Assembly (NCBI GenBank): GCA_030998015.1
Contig: JARWMV010000233.1
Coordinates: 1,798,001 to 1,862,000 of the forward strand
DNA from: Ceratorhiza oryzae-sativae
Lineage: Eukaryota; Basidiomycota; Agaricomycetes; Cantharellales; Ceratobasidiaceae
Length of the DNA stretch: 64,000 bases
Direction: 5' to 3'
Shown here: in pieces, positions 12,903 through 25,829 of the stretch
Position numbering within the stretch: position 1 is the first letter of the stretch
How the letters are laid out: the number at the start of each line of letters is the position of its first letter
Position numbers and translations under genes: made by a program
The notes under the pieces: model-generated
What the model saw: the letters and a program-made list of their open reading frames with translations, nothing else
Told to the model about the DNA's origin: nothing
The model's database searches: none

Positions 12903-15017
12903 GCACGATATAATGTGTCCTCCACGACTCGCGTTCGGCTGGAACCGTTTATATCTCTTGCGGAATATCCCGATTTGTGTTTTTCCTGTTGGTTCAAGTA
13001 TATACCTACTACAAATATAATTTGTGCTGGTGGCTATTTATATGATTTTCGTGGAATTTATTGAGATGGCGGTCATATGACGTCATGGGTTTTATAACGT
13101 GGTTGCCCAGTGCCGTTGACTTGCAGACATGCATCTGCATCCTGTCAGACAGCAATATGCAATCGCTTCTTGAACCGAATATTTTACCTACCTGTGGACC
13201 GCCCCGTGAGAGACATCTCTGCAATGACGGACCATGTGTTGGCGAGGACTCACCATCGCTCGCTTTGTAACGCTCTTCGGGCTCTTTGCCCCAGTGTACT
13301 AGCAAGTACCGTCTGACGCATAGAATAATGCAAGCCAATCTCGGTGTAAAAATCCAGATTACTATTTGCAAAACGCAGCTTGAAGAAGATCCAGGCCATT
13401 ACAAGACAACGCCAAGACATACGAAGGGACATCACAACGAAGCGTGCTGATACAACATTGCGACATTCCCACCAACTAGGAACCAGCATAAAATAAACAG
13501 GTAAACTATCATCCAATAGTTAGAGCCCGCTATATCGGGTACTTCTTTGTCATTTGACAATCGAAGGCGAGGCAGCTGTGCGCAACTATCCCACCATATC
13601 GCCCTCCCCGCGCACTTAAGAGTCCGATGTGAAAGTTAAACGGGGAAATTCGTGCAATTCTCCCTCACAAGAGACACATACGTTCTCACTGGCATATCTG
13701 TGTTCGGGTGAAGTCCCCTTGGCGGTCATAGCCGCGCATACACGCTATTCAAAGGCCGCGTCTATAACTGGCGGAACCCTCTAAAGTATGGGCTTACTTA
13801 CATTCATATCATCCATAAATAAATACGAATGGGAGCTCATCGATTCCGTACGTTTGGCCGGCTTTGGTCGGCATGGCGTTGCGTCGGCACGGGTATAACC
13901 CAAGCCTTTGACGAACCGCCGTTCCGCCGATATACGTTCCGCACGAGTCAATGCCGGTTGACGAGCGTCCTTTCGTATCATGTAGGTGTCCCGAGGGACT
14001 TTAGTACCAAGTACAGGCCTTGGAGTTAAGATCTAAGAGAGTGTGCTTTCAGCTGTTGGCTGGAGAATGCGTCACCTCGTGCAAATTACCTGATATACGT
14101 GCGTGAGCCTTGCTGAAATATCATTTGGTGCACCAGGAATGAACATGATAAAGATGGAGTCGAAAGGTAGAAGGCTATGTGTTGAATGGTGTACCGAACC
14201 TGTAAATGAACAGCCCCATTTATATTTACCGTGGCAAGCCTCTCCCGGGAGATGCCGCCGCTCATCGTGTTCGCGTTCACAGGTGCTTGGCAGAATGGTT
14301 GGGGTTCCATCACCTTATTGCGTTGTTTGAGCAGAATGGGATGTTTCAAAGCCTGGAATGGGCCATAGTGATCTGGGCATTCGCTAAGACCACAATCTGC
14401 GACGTCACACACACGCGCCGCCGTCCAAGTCAGCTGGAACCGAGACTGTAATCACGAGTATCACATAGGCTTATGCAACGTGTATGAAGGCTATCCTAGC
14501 ATCTCTGAGACTGTGCTTGGGCACATCGTGACAGCCCTACGTTATCATCTACCCCAATGACAATTCGGCTATCTGATCTGAGCATCATCAACAATGCGGG
14601 TAGGGTATATGCGCTGGGGAAATCCACGTATTTAATTATGAAAAATTGTAGATAAATGCCATATATTTTTGTGCCATCATCGTTGTTACATTCGCCTACA
14701 GTGTTTGGTTCCAGCGTTGAAAACGTTGTTGAAAAGCGTGTATCCCATGACGTACTAAGGTAGTATATGACCGCTGGAGCGCCACCTGCTCTACAAGATG
14801 GCAGTACAAGAAATCCTAGAATATAGGTACAACGTATTAAACTGATATCGTCATATAACCGATGTGACCGAAAATATTTTGTTCCATGAATTATTTAAGC
14901 ACTTGGGCTATTGCAACGTAAACGGATTCATTCAGATATAAATTCTCTGTAAACACTACAATGTATAAACTCTAGTTAATGGATCTACAAGATACGCAGA
15001 CACATTAGATGAGGGAT
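12903..15017. other. About 2.1 kb without a supported gene
   Basis: Only short frames occur, none with splice support or a known motif. An A+T-richer part lies at 14600-15010. It contains no tRNA, LTR or inverted repeat that I can recognise. Confidence 0.45.
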
Positions 15018-15906
15018 TTATTCTACAGGCCGCCAAACTTCAAACGACCTTACTAATCGCCCTACTATCGCTTCTAATGGAGTCACAGGGATGTAGCGTG
15101 GACTAAGTTCGACGGGGCTCAGACATGAAACCGGACCCGTTGAACTAGAACTCGCGCTGGATTCTGTGGCAACAGTGGATCGATAAATAATCGTTCGCCA
15201 AGCCATAAACGATTGAACCAGAGACTGCGCCAGCAGATCGAGCGGGCTAGGTGGAACGTAGTGTGGGCTTGGGTCGATAGCCATTGGCTCGCGAGAGATT
15301 TCGGCGTTCATGTAAGGGTTTAAAGAACAGTTAGAGCCCAGTGACTCGTTGGCTGCCTGGAGCTCTTCAACGTCGATGGTCTCGAGTGGTACAACAACTC
15401 CGAGTCCAAGCCCGAGACCATTGCGCAAGGGCTATTGGATGCAGACTGTACCTGTTGAGGTTAGTTATGCCGCATTGTGCCTCTGATATTCTCGAACGTA
15501 CCAAATCATCGTCCGCAGGTTCGGTTTCATATGGATGTAGTGGTTCGCCCGGGAGAGGGAGCCAGTAGCTCCAGCCTGGATATGTGTGGGTAAGTTGTAT
15601 AGAGTAAGGAGGCTCCTGCTGTGACGGAGTAAGTTTATGTTCCCAAAGAACAACCGGGGATGAGGGCTGAACATACTTTGGGTGTTACTATTTCAGATTT
15701 AATCGGCATACAGTCTGGAGACGTGTAAAATGTACGCCTCCTCTTGGGTGGTTCAAGGGAGTCTGGAGACAGGAGGCTGGCAGAACGCTTCGTCTGAAAC
15801 CAACAGGTCAGCTTCAATTCATTGGATACGAGGGCGTAATAGGGCGCACTCCAACAACGGCCTGGCCACGAGGGGTGTTCAACAAGCTGGCGATGGTGAA
15901 AGGCAT
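15018..15906 (-). CDS. Unrecognised 234-aa protein with a duplicated C-terminal module
   Basis: Four exons on the minus strand (15906-15850, 15793-15677, 15618-15502, 15431-15018) sum to 705 bases and join in frame with GT-AG introns of 56, 58 and 70 bases. The start gives MPFTIASLLNTPRGQ. A basic stretch, PPKRRRTF, may be a nuclear signal. The C-terminal half holds the same module twice: SPHYVPPSPLDLLAQSLVQS-FMAWR and SPRYIPVTPLEAIVGRLVRS-FEVWR, separated by a Ser-rich spacer. That is an internal duplication of roughly 25-30 residues. No family is recognised. It sits alone between two gene-poor stretches. Confidence 0.6.
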
Positions 15907-17055
15907 TCTGGGTGGAGAGAGGTTGTGGTTCAAGTAGAGGCCGAATAATCTCTCCCGGCCTGTCTTATACCCTGCACATTTCATTTCGGAACCGACCGGA
16001 GTATGGCCCAACGAGCAGAGTAGGTCATGTTGTGATCAGCAAATAAAGAGACAAACAAATAAACAGGTAACGTATCATCTTAAACATGAGGTCCAATTAT
16101 CGATGGGGGGTGGGGGGGGGACTAATGGTCTTCGGGAGGAGTAAGACAATGTGGCAAGTATGGGCGGTCGTGGTGGCGACTATCTTGGATCCCATGACGT
16201 GACGTCGAACGGGTAACTTTCAATAGCACTGCCTGGCCAAGGGCTCCTTATGCCCGACCACGACCTCGGTCAAAGCGGTGTCCGATTTTGACATATATCT
16301 GCAGCGTAATAAGAACAATTCGCCTCCTATTTACTCTTCAGGTTCAAGGATGTCACTCGCTCGGGCCGGGCTTGCATGTGCAGGCCCATTTATCATCTAT
16401 CGATTCGTACAAACGATTATGGTCGGACGCTACCTTAAATTATATAGTTAGAAACGGTAGTGCATTAGTTACTCAGGTGTTCTAGGTTCGAACGTGTCAG
16501 ACAGGAGGTGTTGGTGTTGAGAGGACTCGGGTTCTTGGGCCTCTTCATTTTCTCTACTAAAGATGCCTTTCCTATTATTATCGAATATGTTAGACGTACG
16601 CATATATTCTTGGGTTTACTTAGATTGATAGAATAGAACAGGTTTGTTGAATCTTCAGTCGGGTGGCTCTCCGCATCTTGTAAGTTGAATTGCGATATGT
16701 CTCTCTTCCTCCTCTCCTTGCTATGTCTCCCCGTTTTCCCTGAGCACGATGTAGTGTCGAAACACTAGGCCTCACCTCGAACGACGATGAAATATACGAT
16801 TTAAAAAGAGCCTATAGTTATATGTTTTGTTCTGACAACTCAGCTGACGTCCATTGCTATATTTGCCACAATCAAGCCGTTGAACTCGCCGTGTTTGGAC
16901 TCTAGACCAATATGGCGAATTATTGTCCTGAGTTACGTGGACATTCCAGGAGTGCTGCATGGAAATATGCACCCGTTGAAAGCCAAGCATTCAGGTACTT
17001 TTGACCTTTTGGTCTCAAATCCCTCATAAAGATATTATTTTCTCTGAAGATTTTG
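15907..17055. other. Intergenic
   Basis: A G-rich homopolymer-like tract occurs at 16104-16120 (six G, T, nine G). Otherwise I see no gene or repeat with support. Confidence 0.45.
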
Positions 17056-17935
17056 AAAAGGTGAGGGGGTGGAAGGCTACTTTCAAGTATGCTTTGAGGA
17101 CCCAGGTTCTCCGGCTACCTGCCTTGCGGACCTAGACGCCATCAAGGTGAGGCCCGCTGAGATCAAGCTGGGATAACGTAGTTATCTCAAATTCGCTAAG
17201 GAAATGGTCCGCCCTAAAGTGCCTTTGGTCCAAGATACAAAATCCGTCCAAGGTTTGTTCGGAGTAGTTGAGCCAAAGCTTTTGATGTTTGAAGGCGACG
17301 AATGGAAACGTCATCGCGGAATAACACGGAAGGCTTTCTCGGAGGTCGTTTTAAATCTGACTCTGTCCCTGACATGTCCTAACTATTGCTTCAGGAAAAC
17401 GCGAACGTAGTGTGGTCTGAATCAACACCCGTAGAAGCTGTTCGCCAAGTGGGGCTCCGTAGATGGACAAGATCTACATGGGCCTAAGGCAACTGCAATT
17501 AATAAAGCGGTAGGGCCAAGCTACTACCTGAATACGACTGGTTACTCAGCTCGTATTAGCTCGCCCTCATGGTTATCCTGTCAGCCGCTCTTGGCCAAAG
17601 TATGTCTTAGGACTATGGGCCTAATACACGGTTGTCATATGGATATAGCACGTCGTTCCAACAAGCTATCAGTATTACTGCGAGAACCGTGGTAACTAGG
17701 CATATGCAATCCTATCGTTTCAGGGACTTTACGCTTACTCGTGCTTGATAGGGCCGTCATCCCTTCTTGGGCCGAAGGGTGGTCTCAACGAACTCGAGCC
17801 ATAGCTGTCACGTTTAAAAAAGCCAAGGTCGGCTGGAAATGTTTATTTTCAGCTGCTCACCGAGCATATAGTTTGGAATTATTCGGAAGACACGGCCTCC
17901 ACTTACAGAATCAAAGGAGCTCGACCAAAACCTAA
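17056..17935 (+). pseudogene. Decayed cytochrome P450 (N-terminal half only)
   Basis: Pieces of a fungal microsomal P450 can be read in order but not in one frame: CLADLDAIK before a short intron; KEMVRPKVPLVQD; then EGDEWKRHRGITRKAFSE, which is the C-helix W-x3-R motif that contacts the haem propionate; an intron; ENANVVWSEST; and KLFAKWGSVDGQDLHG in a shifted frame. A further weak match (LLVLDRAVIPSWAEG, near 17735) fits the region after the B-C helices. No I-helix threonine motif, ExxR or cysteine haem ligand follows. Stops and shifts plus the missing C-terminal half indicate a relic, not a gene. The reading of the 17735 part is inference. Confidence 0.65.
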
Positions 17936-19750
17936 TTGGAACGGAAGCACTTGAACAAGTGCCCAACTATAATGTGCTTAAAATCACCTTAACTGATCGT
18001 GCAAGGTGGGTAACTGTTCGTTTTATAACAATTTAAGCACCACACCAAACCCTGTGAGTTACGGATTTTGCGTACCAAAATCACATCCTAGATCATTTCT
18101 ATGCGCTCGCGCATATATCCTTCTATTTATGCTTCAGCCTACTCCATTGTGGTCTAGTGTTCCTGATACATATATACCAATAGCAGAGTACCTCGCGCTT
18201 CTGGGAAAGCAGTGCTCTCTGGCACTTTGCATTTCGCCTTGTCTGGGTGTCCCCATAGCCAATCTCTGTTTTCTAGGAATCCCCAACAATCTGTGCTCAC
18301 AAAATTTCGGGCCTGCAACTGGTCCCTCACTTGGTGAATTGAGGCATCATAGGTTTGGCGTGTTTCTCTGGGTGTCACGGTAGACGTACCAAAAGCGAAA
18401 GCACCTCAAGAACTCTGTCTGTTCCCTGTCGAATTTGCTTTAGCGCTTTGCAGCCCATTAGGGAGGGTATTGTGGTCTCAGTATTTCGGAATTTGGCCAT
18501 CTCCCTCATTTTTCCGTCCTGAAACAATAGAGGTGAGAAACCTTTGGGAATTTCCCGTTCTGATCTTGCGTATTCCCGCCTGATAGAGTTGTGCTCTGTA
18601 GTCGAGTAAATCGCTTTAGTAGGTATTCTTGGCTGAGGAGTTGCTTGAACTAGGGCCCAATTTGTGACGATTTTGGATTTTTGGATTACGAGTTGCGTCG
18701 TGATCAGCTGTTCTTCGACCTTGCCGCACAAGCGACCCAGGTTTTGTGCTCTGGCTAGCTCGCAACGTTTGCAGCGTCTAAACGGCATTGAACTTATCCA
18801 GATTCACCTGAAGTTCGCCTAACCATACTAGGTTCTCAACTCTCACGACGCTGTTTTTGTGTAAATTTATTCAATGTATACCGATCACAGACTGTTATTT
18901 TGAGCTGGGCTATACCCATCAATATACAATCCAAGCACCAAACGTTAGTCAAGGTAGCTTGAGTCGAGAAGCCTTTCAAAGACCTGGTGTTTACCAAATC
19001 AGTGCCGCGAGAGTTCTGTGGATTGAGACACGCCTCTGGCTACCTTTTTTCGACTTGAACTCAACTTTACATAGCCATGAGTATTCGAGAATACTACGAA
19101 GCTTTCGAGTTGTTATCGAGACTTATTCAGATACAAGAACCCAGCAAACCGACCAGAGGGAGTCCGCAGCCTTTGAATAATGCCAACGTGTTCTAGCTCT
19201 GGAACGAAGGAGTTATTTCAGCTATAGGCTCTTTCAGGCATGATTTCTGGAACAGCGGGCAGCGCCGTTGATGCGGCGGGAGCGGTTCCAGAGCTTTACT
19301 GAATTAGCTGACCAAGAACGGCCTGGCGAATGGTTTTAAAGTATTTCAATACATGCTAGTCAATTGCTAGTCATCACGCTGATCACAAAAGTCATATGAT
19401 CCTCCCACGTGGGACAAGTTGTACCGGAGCTAGGCGGTGACGTTGGGGGCGCGTCCCGTGTGGGGCATGGATGAGCGACGCTCACGTTCCTTGTGGTTGT
19501 TTCGCGTCAAATAAAATACATAGAAATACGGGAATAATTGGAAGAATCGAGGCGGCCCCTGTATATCATTGCATGCGCTCTTCACTACTTCCACTTGGCC
19601 ACATCGCGTAGATGAATGCTGGCGGCAGCGGAGGGCGTGGTTGATGGACGCCGATCGAAATCACGTGCGGGACCTCGTGACCAAGCTCCGGGGGCGCGTC
19701 TTGCCATATATTCGGCCTCGTTTCTCCATTCGGGCCCGTTTCTCACCGCC
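17936..19750. other. Gene-poor stretch after the P450 relic
   Basis: Frames at 18006-18383 and 18857-19180 lack motifs. Part of this may be further decayed P450 sequence, but I cannot align it by eye. The last 300 bases precede the lysine-pathway gene and include its likely promoter. Confidence 0.4.
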
Positions 19751-22700
19751 ATGCACACCATCAGCCGCACCAGACCCCTTGCTCGACGCAGCGCACGTCT
19801 GCTATCCACCCAGGGCCGGGTTGTCGTTGGACTCCGCCGCGAGGACCCAGCACGCACTTGGGAGCGACGAACGCCGTTAACACCAGACGGAGTAGAGGAG
19901 CTTGTCGAAGATTTGGGCGCAGAGGTCCTGGTAGAGGAATGCGAGAGGCGGGTGTACAGAAATGTCGAGTACGAGTGGGTGAGACATGCTTGTTTCTATT
20001 ATTCAGTCATGAGCTAACACAAGACACTAGGCCGGCGCGCGTCTCGTCCCAGCCAACTCCAATGCCCTTTCATCAGCCGACGTTATCCTAGGGATCAAGG
20101 AAGTCCCTCTTGCAGAATGCATTTCTTCGAATCCAAACCGGACGCAGCTCATGTTCAGCCATACCGCCAAAGGGCAGCCTTACAACACCCCCCTCCTCGC
20201 TCAATTCCTAGGCGACGCGAACAAGGCTCGTTTAATCGATTACGAACTCTTGACAGACGCAAACACCGGGAAACGCGTCGTTGCATTTGGGTGGTATGCA
20301 GGTGCAGCTGGCTTGGTCGAAGGATTGATCACGTCGCGCACGCGGATCTTCAAAAGGGTGTTGCATCGCCCTTCTTGGTGAGCTCTAGGGGTTTGGGGTC
20401 TACGAAATGATACTGATAACACTTATGATAGTATCTTCCCCGACCATACACACACCCTTCGCTAGATGACATGCGCGCCTCGCTTCGACGAGTCGGCAAG
20501 CACATTGTTAGCAATGGGACATCACCCGCCTTGGGTCCGTTTGTCGTGGCAGTCACCGGGTATGTCTCTTGACGTGGTGCCCTTATCTTTGCACATCCAT
20601 GGTCTTATCGCTTACCCCACATCCATCAGGAACGGAAACGTGGCGCAAGGCGCGCTCGCAATGCTCGAGGAGCTGCCCGTTGTTTACGTCAAGCCGAAAG
20701 ACTTGCCGAGCTTGGTAGCTAACCAAGGTGAGCCTATCCTCCCGTTCTGTGTGCTAACTGGTGCTAACTATCGATTATAGAGGCTGATTTGCATAAGGTA
20801 CGTCATAAAGTTTTAGACTTTACCCCACGAGTCCTTCTTTGATCCTAATTATGAGCCTAATTTGCCACTCGATTTGGAAACCAGATTTACGTCGTCCATC
20901 TGCCGCCTTCGGAATATATCCGTGGGCTTCATGACGAGTCGTATGATCGAGAGGCGTATTACAAGGACCCAACCAAGTGGAAGAGCGTATTCGCCGATGA
21001 GGTAAATTTTCACACTTATCCCTAATCAATCTAGTCAAAGTTGACCTTGTTCAGATCGCACCCTACACATCCCTCCTCATCAACGGTGCTGGCTGGAAAC
21101 ACTCATTTCCACGTCTCATCTCCAATACCGACCTCCCACGCGTCGTGGCCCGCGCAGCCCAGGTCGGACTAGGCCGGTTTGGCGCCATTGCCGATGTTTC
21201 GTGCGACTTTGAAGGTGGACTCGAGTTTGTGACACACCCTACATCGATTTGCGCCCCGATCTATCAGCATGAATCCGGTGTTCACTTGATGACGATCGAA
21301 ATTCTCCCTGCTGAACTTCCGAGAGATGCGAGTCGCCATTTTGCTGGTGCCCTGGAGCCGTATTTGAAGGCTCTGGTTATAGATAAAGGAGGGGCGGCTG
21401 TGAAGGACAAATACAAGGAAGAGCATCAATTGGCACTTGACGCCCTGGATCGAGCGACGATTGCGGAGAAGGGCGTGTTGAGGCCCAAGCACGCGTGGTT
21501 GATGGATCGGATCCAGGCGTATTGGGTCCAAGAGAAGCAAAAGGGCCAAGAAGGGAAACAAGCAAGTTCAGGCGTCAAGCCTGGTGTCGAGAGTCAGGCC
21601 CCAGACGGGACTGCTACCCCCTCTGAAGTGCTAAAAGACGCTCGGGCTACATCGTCTAGCTCGGGTGCACATGGAAAGAAGACGATTTTGCTGCTTGGAT
21701 CCGGAATGGTTGCTCGTCCGGCTGTGGATGTTTTCCTTGGGCGGAAGGATGTAAGACTTGTCGTCGGTGAGTCTCTTACTACGCTTCATATGACACCTTT
21801 CCTGACCTTTTTTTTCGGTTACAGCTAGCAATAATACATCTGAAGCTCGCACGCTTGTACGAGACCACCCGAACGCTGAGGTCGTTTTGCTTGATGTTTC
21901 TGACAGGGAAAGAGTCGGGGAGTTGGTTGGACGTGCAGATGTTGTCGTCAGGTTGGTCTCGCTGCCCCTTCTTAGGAGAGTCTAGGCTAAGCACCGTCTA
22001 GTTTACTGCCTGCAACTATGCATGTGCCGATTGCAGAGGAATGTGTCAAGCATGGTCGGGATCTTGTAACGGCTTCTTATATCTCGGAAGGCATGAAAGC
22101 GTTGCATGAGAAGTAAGTGCATTTTCTGCTTGCCTTTCCGTTTCTTAGTTAAACGATTGATATAGAGCTGTATCGGCTGATGTCCTACTCTTAAATGAGA
22201 TAGGATTAGACCCTGGAATTGATCATTGCGGTGCAATGGAAATGCGGGACCGATTTGAACGAGAAGGAAAACGAATCGTATCGTTCGTGTCGTGGTGCGG
22301 AGGTGTACCCGCGCCTGAAGATAGCAACGTGAGTCTTACCTGTCCATGCGCTTGTCGATCCAGGATTGACACAACTGGACAATAGGTGCCTCTCGGAATG
22401 AAATTCTCTTGGACACCCAAAGGCCTCCTCTCGGCAGCGCTCAACTCGGCCCAGTTTAAGCTTGCAGACGAGGTTGTCCAGATTCCTGGTGAAGATTTGT
22501 TGAAATCGTATTTCCCAGATGTGCCACTCGCAAAGGGCTTCGCTCTAGAAGGTCTAGCGAACAGAGATAGTTTGAGCTACGCGGAGACGTACAAGTTTGG
22601 AAGTGTGGCTGGAATGAAGAGTTTGTTCAGGGGAACCTTGAGGTACGTATGGCTTAGTTCAGATCGAGTGTATGCGTGTGTTGATGAAAGGGGTTTACAG

Positions 22701-23459
22701 GTACAAAGGCTTCTCGGAAATGCTATACGCATTCCGTCAACTGGGATTACTGCAAAATAGCCAGGAAAATAAGATTACCCTGGATTCGTGGAACGAGCTG
22801 GTGGCGCGCGCTGCGTCAAAGGCTACCAAGGACGTTATCGAGGCGAAGAATGCAGCGGTGGTTGTTCCCAACTCGTAGCCGGAAATGCCGAAACGGTTGT
22901 TGCTGCGCTTAAATGGTGAGTTGCAGCCCCTTTTTTCATAGTACGATGCTAAGCTAGCGTGTAGGATTGGTGCAATCCCAAATGGAAGTAGCAATTCATA
23001 TGGATCCAGCTTACCACCCGTGCCAAGAGGCCCCGTGACACCGCTTGATGCGCTTACGGTTTTGCTGGCACACAAACTCCGATACGAGCCGCATGAGCGA
23101 GATCTCGTCCTTCTTTCGCATGAAGTAATCACTGCCCTGTATCCGGAGCGCCTGCACCAAACCCCGAGTCAAACGTCCAGATCTCACAACTACGGAGGTC
23201 TACGTCAACGCTTGCCGTGTATGGTTCGTCTACAAAAGGTTCAGCCATGTCCCGCACCGTCGGCTTGCCGCTCGCGTTTGCCACCTTGCGTGTTTTAGAT
23301 GGAGGTGTTCGCGCTCGGGGCGTTGCGGGACCGTTTGCCGAGGAGGTATACATACCTGTATTGCGTGGGTTGGAGGAAGTCGGATTAGGCATGAAGGAGA
23401 CGAGGACGGTTGGTGGGATGGGTATGGCACAAGGCTTGCTGAACGGAATGAGGCGTTGA
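19751..23459 (+). CDS. AASS-like: Bifunctional lysine-ketoglutarate reductase/saccharopine dehydrogenase (AASS-like), with three apparent frameshifts
   Basis: In the AASS family the N-terminal domain joins lysine and 2-oxoglutarate to saccharopine, and the C-terminal domain splits it to aminoadipate semialdehyde and glutamate, in mitochondria. The start ([18 protein letters not shown]) is Arg-rich and free of acidic residues, as in a mitochondrial presequence. LKR domain: [47 protein letters not shown] domain: [18 protein letters not shown] (nucleotide binding), [47 protein letters not shown]. Exon 1 is 19751-19978 and exon 2 starts at 20031. Many introns follow. The frame breaks by one base at about 20336-20342 (VEGLI to [14 protein letters not shown]), at about 22876-22880 and between 23130 and 23150. 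Each break leaves conserved protein on both sides. It is either a recent pseudogene or assembly indels. Confidence 0.85.
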
Positions 23460-23614
23460 GGGAAACTCTTTCCTGTTCACGAGCCAAGTCATAGCATGTT
23501 TTGTCTCAGTTTGGACCCTCGCATGGTATTGTAGCATAGCAAGATCCCGAATGAATTCCACAAAACGAAGGTATAAACATCGTATTTACAGGCCGTGTTT
23601 TTCCGAGAAACGGT

Positions 23615-24677
23615 TTAGAACACGCAGCTATAAAACAATTGTAAGAATCTTGCCTGTTACAGCAAAGAAGGACTCTACGTACTTAGCGTTTTTGGTGTTC
23701 TTGGTGAGGGTCTTAGGCTCAGCACCGGTGTCGTTGCCCTGGAATGTGTCGCAAACCGAGGTGACGCCCGAGATGGAGTTGGAACCGCTGATAGTCGCCA
23801 CATCCCCATAGTTGGAGTTAACACCAGCGAGCAGCTTGCCGCTCGAAGCAATGATGTTGCTGATTTTGACAGTGCGCTTGTACTGGCTGAATAAGCGCAT
23901 ATATCCAATTTATAAGTCTTCCCGGCAAATGCAACGTATGAATGCTTACGTCTTGCAGTTACCGCAGGAACGGTAGAGCTTGCCGAAATTCTGCACGCAG
24001 TAAGAATCGATGACGACGGTTCCTAGTCACCGAAGCAAAGTCGGTTAGATCTGGAAGCGCCGTCAAATTAGTTCATGCGGAACTTACCACCACCATTGTG
24101 CTGCACAACCTTGTCAGATGCGCCCTTGGCGCCTCCACCAATGATACTCGATGTCCCGGAGGTCTGCTTGATGGTGATTGCGTCCTCGCAGACGTCCTCG
24201 AACCAGACGTTGCGGATGGTGCAAGGACCGAGGCAGTGAATACCCTCGGCCTGGTTGGCACCAATGACAACGTTCCTGCACATCAAGATGATTAGCTAAT
24301 TAATAAACATGGGGCAAATAAAGTACATACTGGATAGTGGCACCAGATTGGAGAATGAATACTGCGTCCTTGTCCCCACCCTCCTGCTGACCAGTGCAAG
24401 CCCCGGAGCCGCGATCGTAGCGGACGTTTCCACCTAATATTTATTATGTTTAGCTCGGGTTCCTCCAATTACTGGCTGTATGCTTACCATCGAAAGTTCC
24501 AGTGATGGTCATAGCAGCCTTCAAGCTGGAGGTCTTGGGTGGGGAAGGGAATGTGCAGCTAGCAGCACGCTTGTCGAGCAAAGTATCACTGTTGACCGTG
24601 GGGGACGGAGCAGCGAGAGCACCCTGAGCGAAAAAGCTGGCAATGACAGCAAGTGAAGCGATGGTGATGGAAACCAT
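23615..24677 (-). CDS. Secreted pectate lyase, polysaccharide lyase family 3 (copy 1), 256 aa
   Basis: Calcium-dependent lyase that cleaves de-esterified pectin by beta-elimination outside the cell. Six exons (24677-24488, 24433-24331, 24275-24088, 24022-23950, 23886-23683, 23627-23615) sum to 771 bases in frame. The last exon is only 13 bases and gives the end NANCVF. Signal peptide [19 protein letters not shown] with cleavage near ALAAPSP. PL3 hallmarks: [82 protein letters not shown]. Cysteine-rich as expected, and full length for the family. The second copy lies 1.1 kb upstream in the same orientation, so a tandem duplication is clear. A TATA box is about 90 bases upstream of the ATG. Confidence 0.93.
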
Positions 24678-24763
24678 GTTGAGTACGCAGAGAGTGGTAG
24701 GCGTGATAAAATCGAGAGATAAAACGAAGACGTTGATGGGTAGAGCGAGCAGTTTGCCCTCAG

Positions 24764-24771
24764 TTTTTATA
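24764..24771 (-). promoter_or_regulatory. TATA box of pectate lyase copy 1
   Basis: The minus strand reads TATAAAAA about 90 bases upstream of the start codon at 24677. Its paralogue has the same motif at nearly the same distance. Confidence 0.6.
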
Positions 24772-25829
24772 CTCTAGCCTCTCCCAAATTATGGCCAGCT
24801 GGCTGACGACGGCCCGCCTCATCGTTCCAGCTTTCAATAATGGCGGCCCGGCCAGTACGCAGTGTTGCTCATGTTTTGGGCGACCGAATGGCATTAGGAT
24901 TCTTTTGGTGAGTCTATTTGGCTGCTTCACAACTGGCAAGTGATCAGGAGGCTCTTGCCAAGCCAAGGTTTGTGTTCCGATGAAAGTCCCAACGGCTTCG
25001 AACCCTTGTAGCACCGACTAGTGCATATTTGGGTTGCCACGTTTATGCGTGTTCTCTCGCGTGTGAGGCAGGGAGGCGTTCCTTGTTGTGCGCAGCAGTC
25101 TTGCGGCTCCAGGCTTCCCCAGATCTCGTGGCAGTTTGGGGGTGGGGAAATGCTTAGCAACTGTTTGTTCTCGGGTTAATTCCCTGATATATGACTCTCA
25201 CAAGCTGGGTGGGGGCAATGAGAAGCGCTCTGTACCGCTTGTGCAATGGTAGCATGGTGAAGCGTATACCCCTTTTAGTAGCGCATGGGTAGAAACGCCA
25301 AGAAATCATCGTATAATGGCTGAATCCTACATCGGTTGCAATCGGGAATATTTGATACCTCTAAGATAACAAACCAGAGAACGCTGTCTACCTCCGCTAA
25401 AGGGTACAAATACGATGCAATGAATGACGGGAGCAAACTACCATATGAGGATCTATATTGGCACGCTCGAATGATATTCGACCATAATCCCCTCCATGTA
25501 GCAGCTAGCTACTCACTATTGGTACATTTCACGACGCCCAGGCACGGTGTCGGCTCTCGCATCCGCTGACTCACGGCCCGATGCTTGAAATTAGTCGGCA
25601 CCTGACACAAGAGCATCCCATGGACTCCCAGAATCCATTGATATCATTCCCACAGATTTGCGCAAGGCAGATAAAATTACCCGATCACCCGAACGAACAA
25701 GTGCCACGGTTGGGTCTGATGACATTCAATTGCAAAGTATACTTGATGCATCAGGGATATACAAGAAGATCTGAATACCAAGAACAAACAAAAGCGGGCC
25801 GGTGTTGTATATGAGTAAGCATACAAAGC
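24772..25829. other. Spacer between the tandem pectate lyases
   Basis: Upstream sequence of copy 1 and downstream sequence of copy 2. No open frame here has support. Confidence 0.5.
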
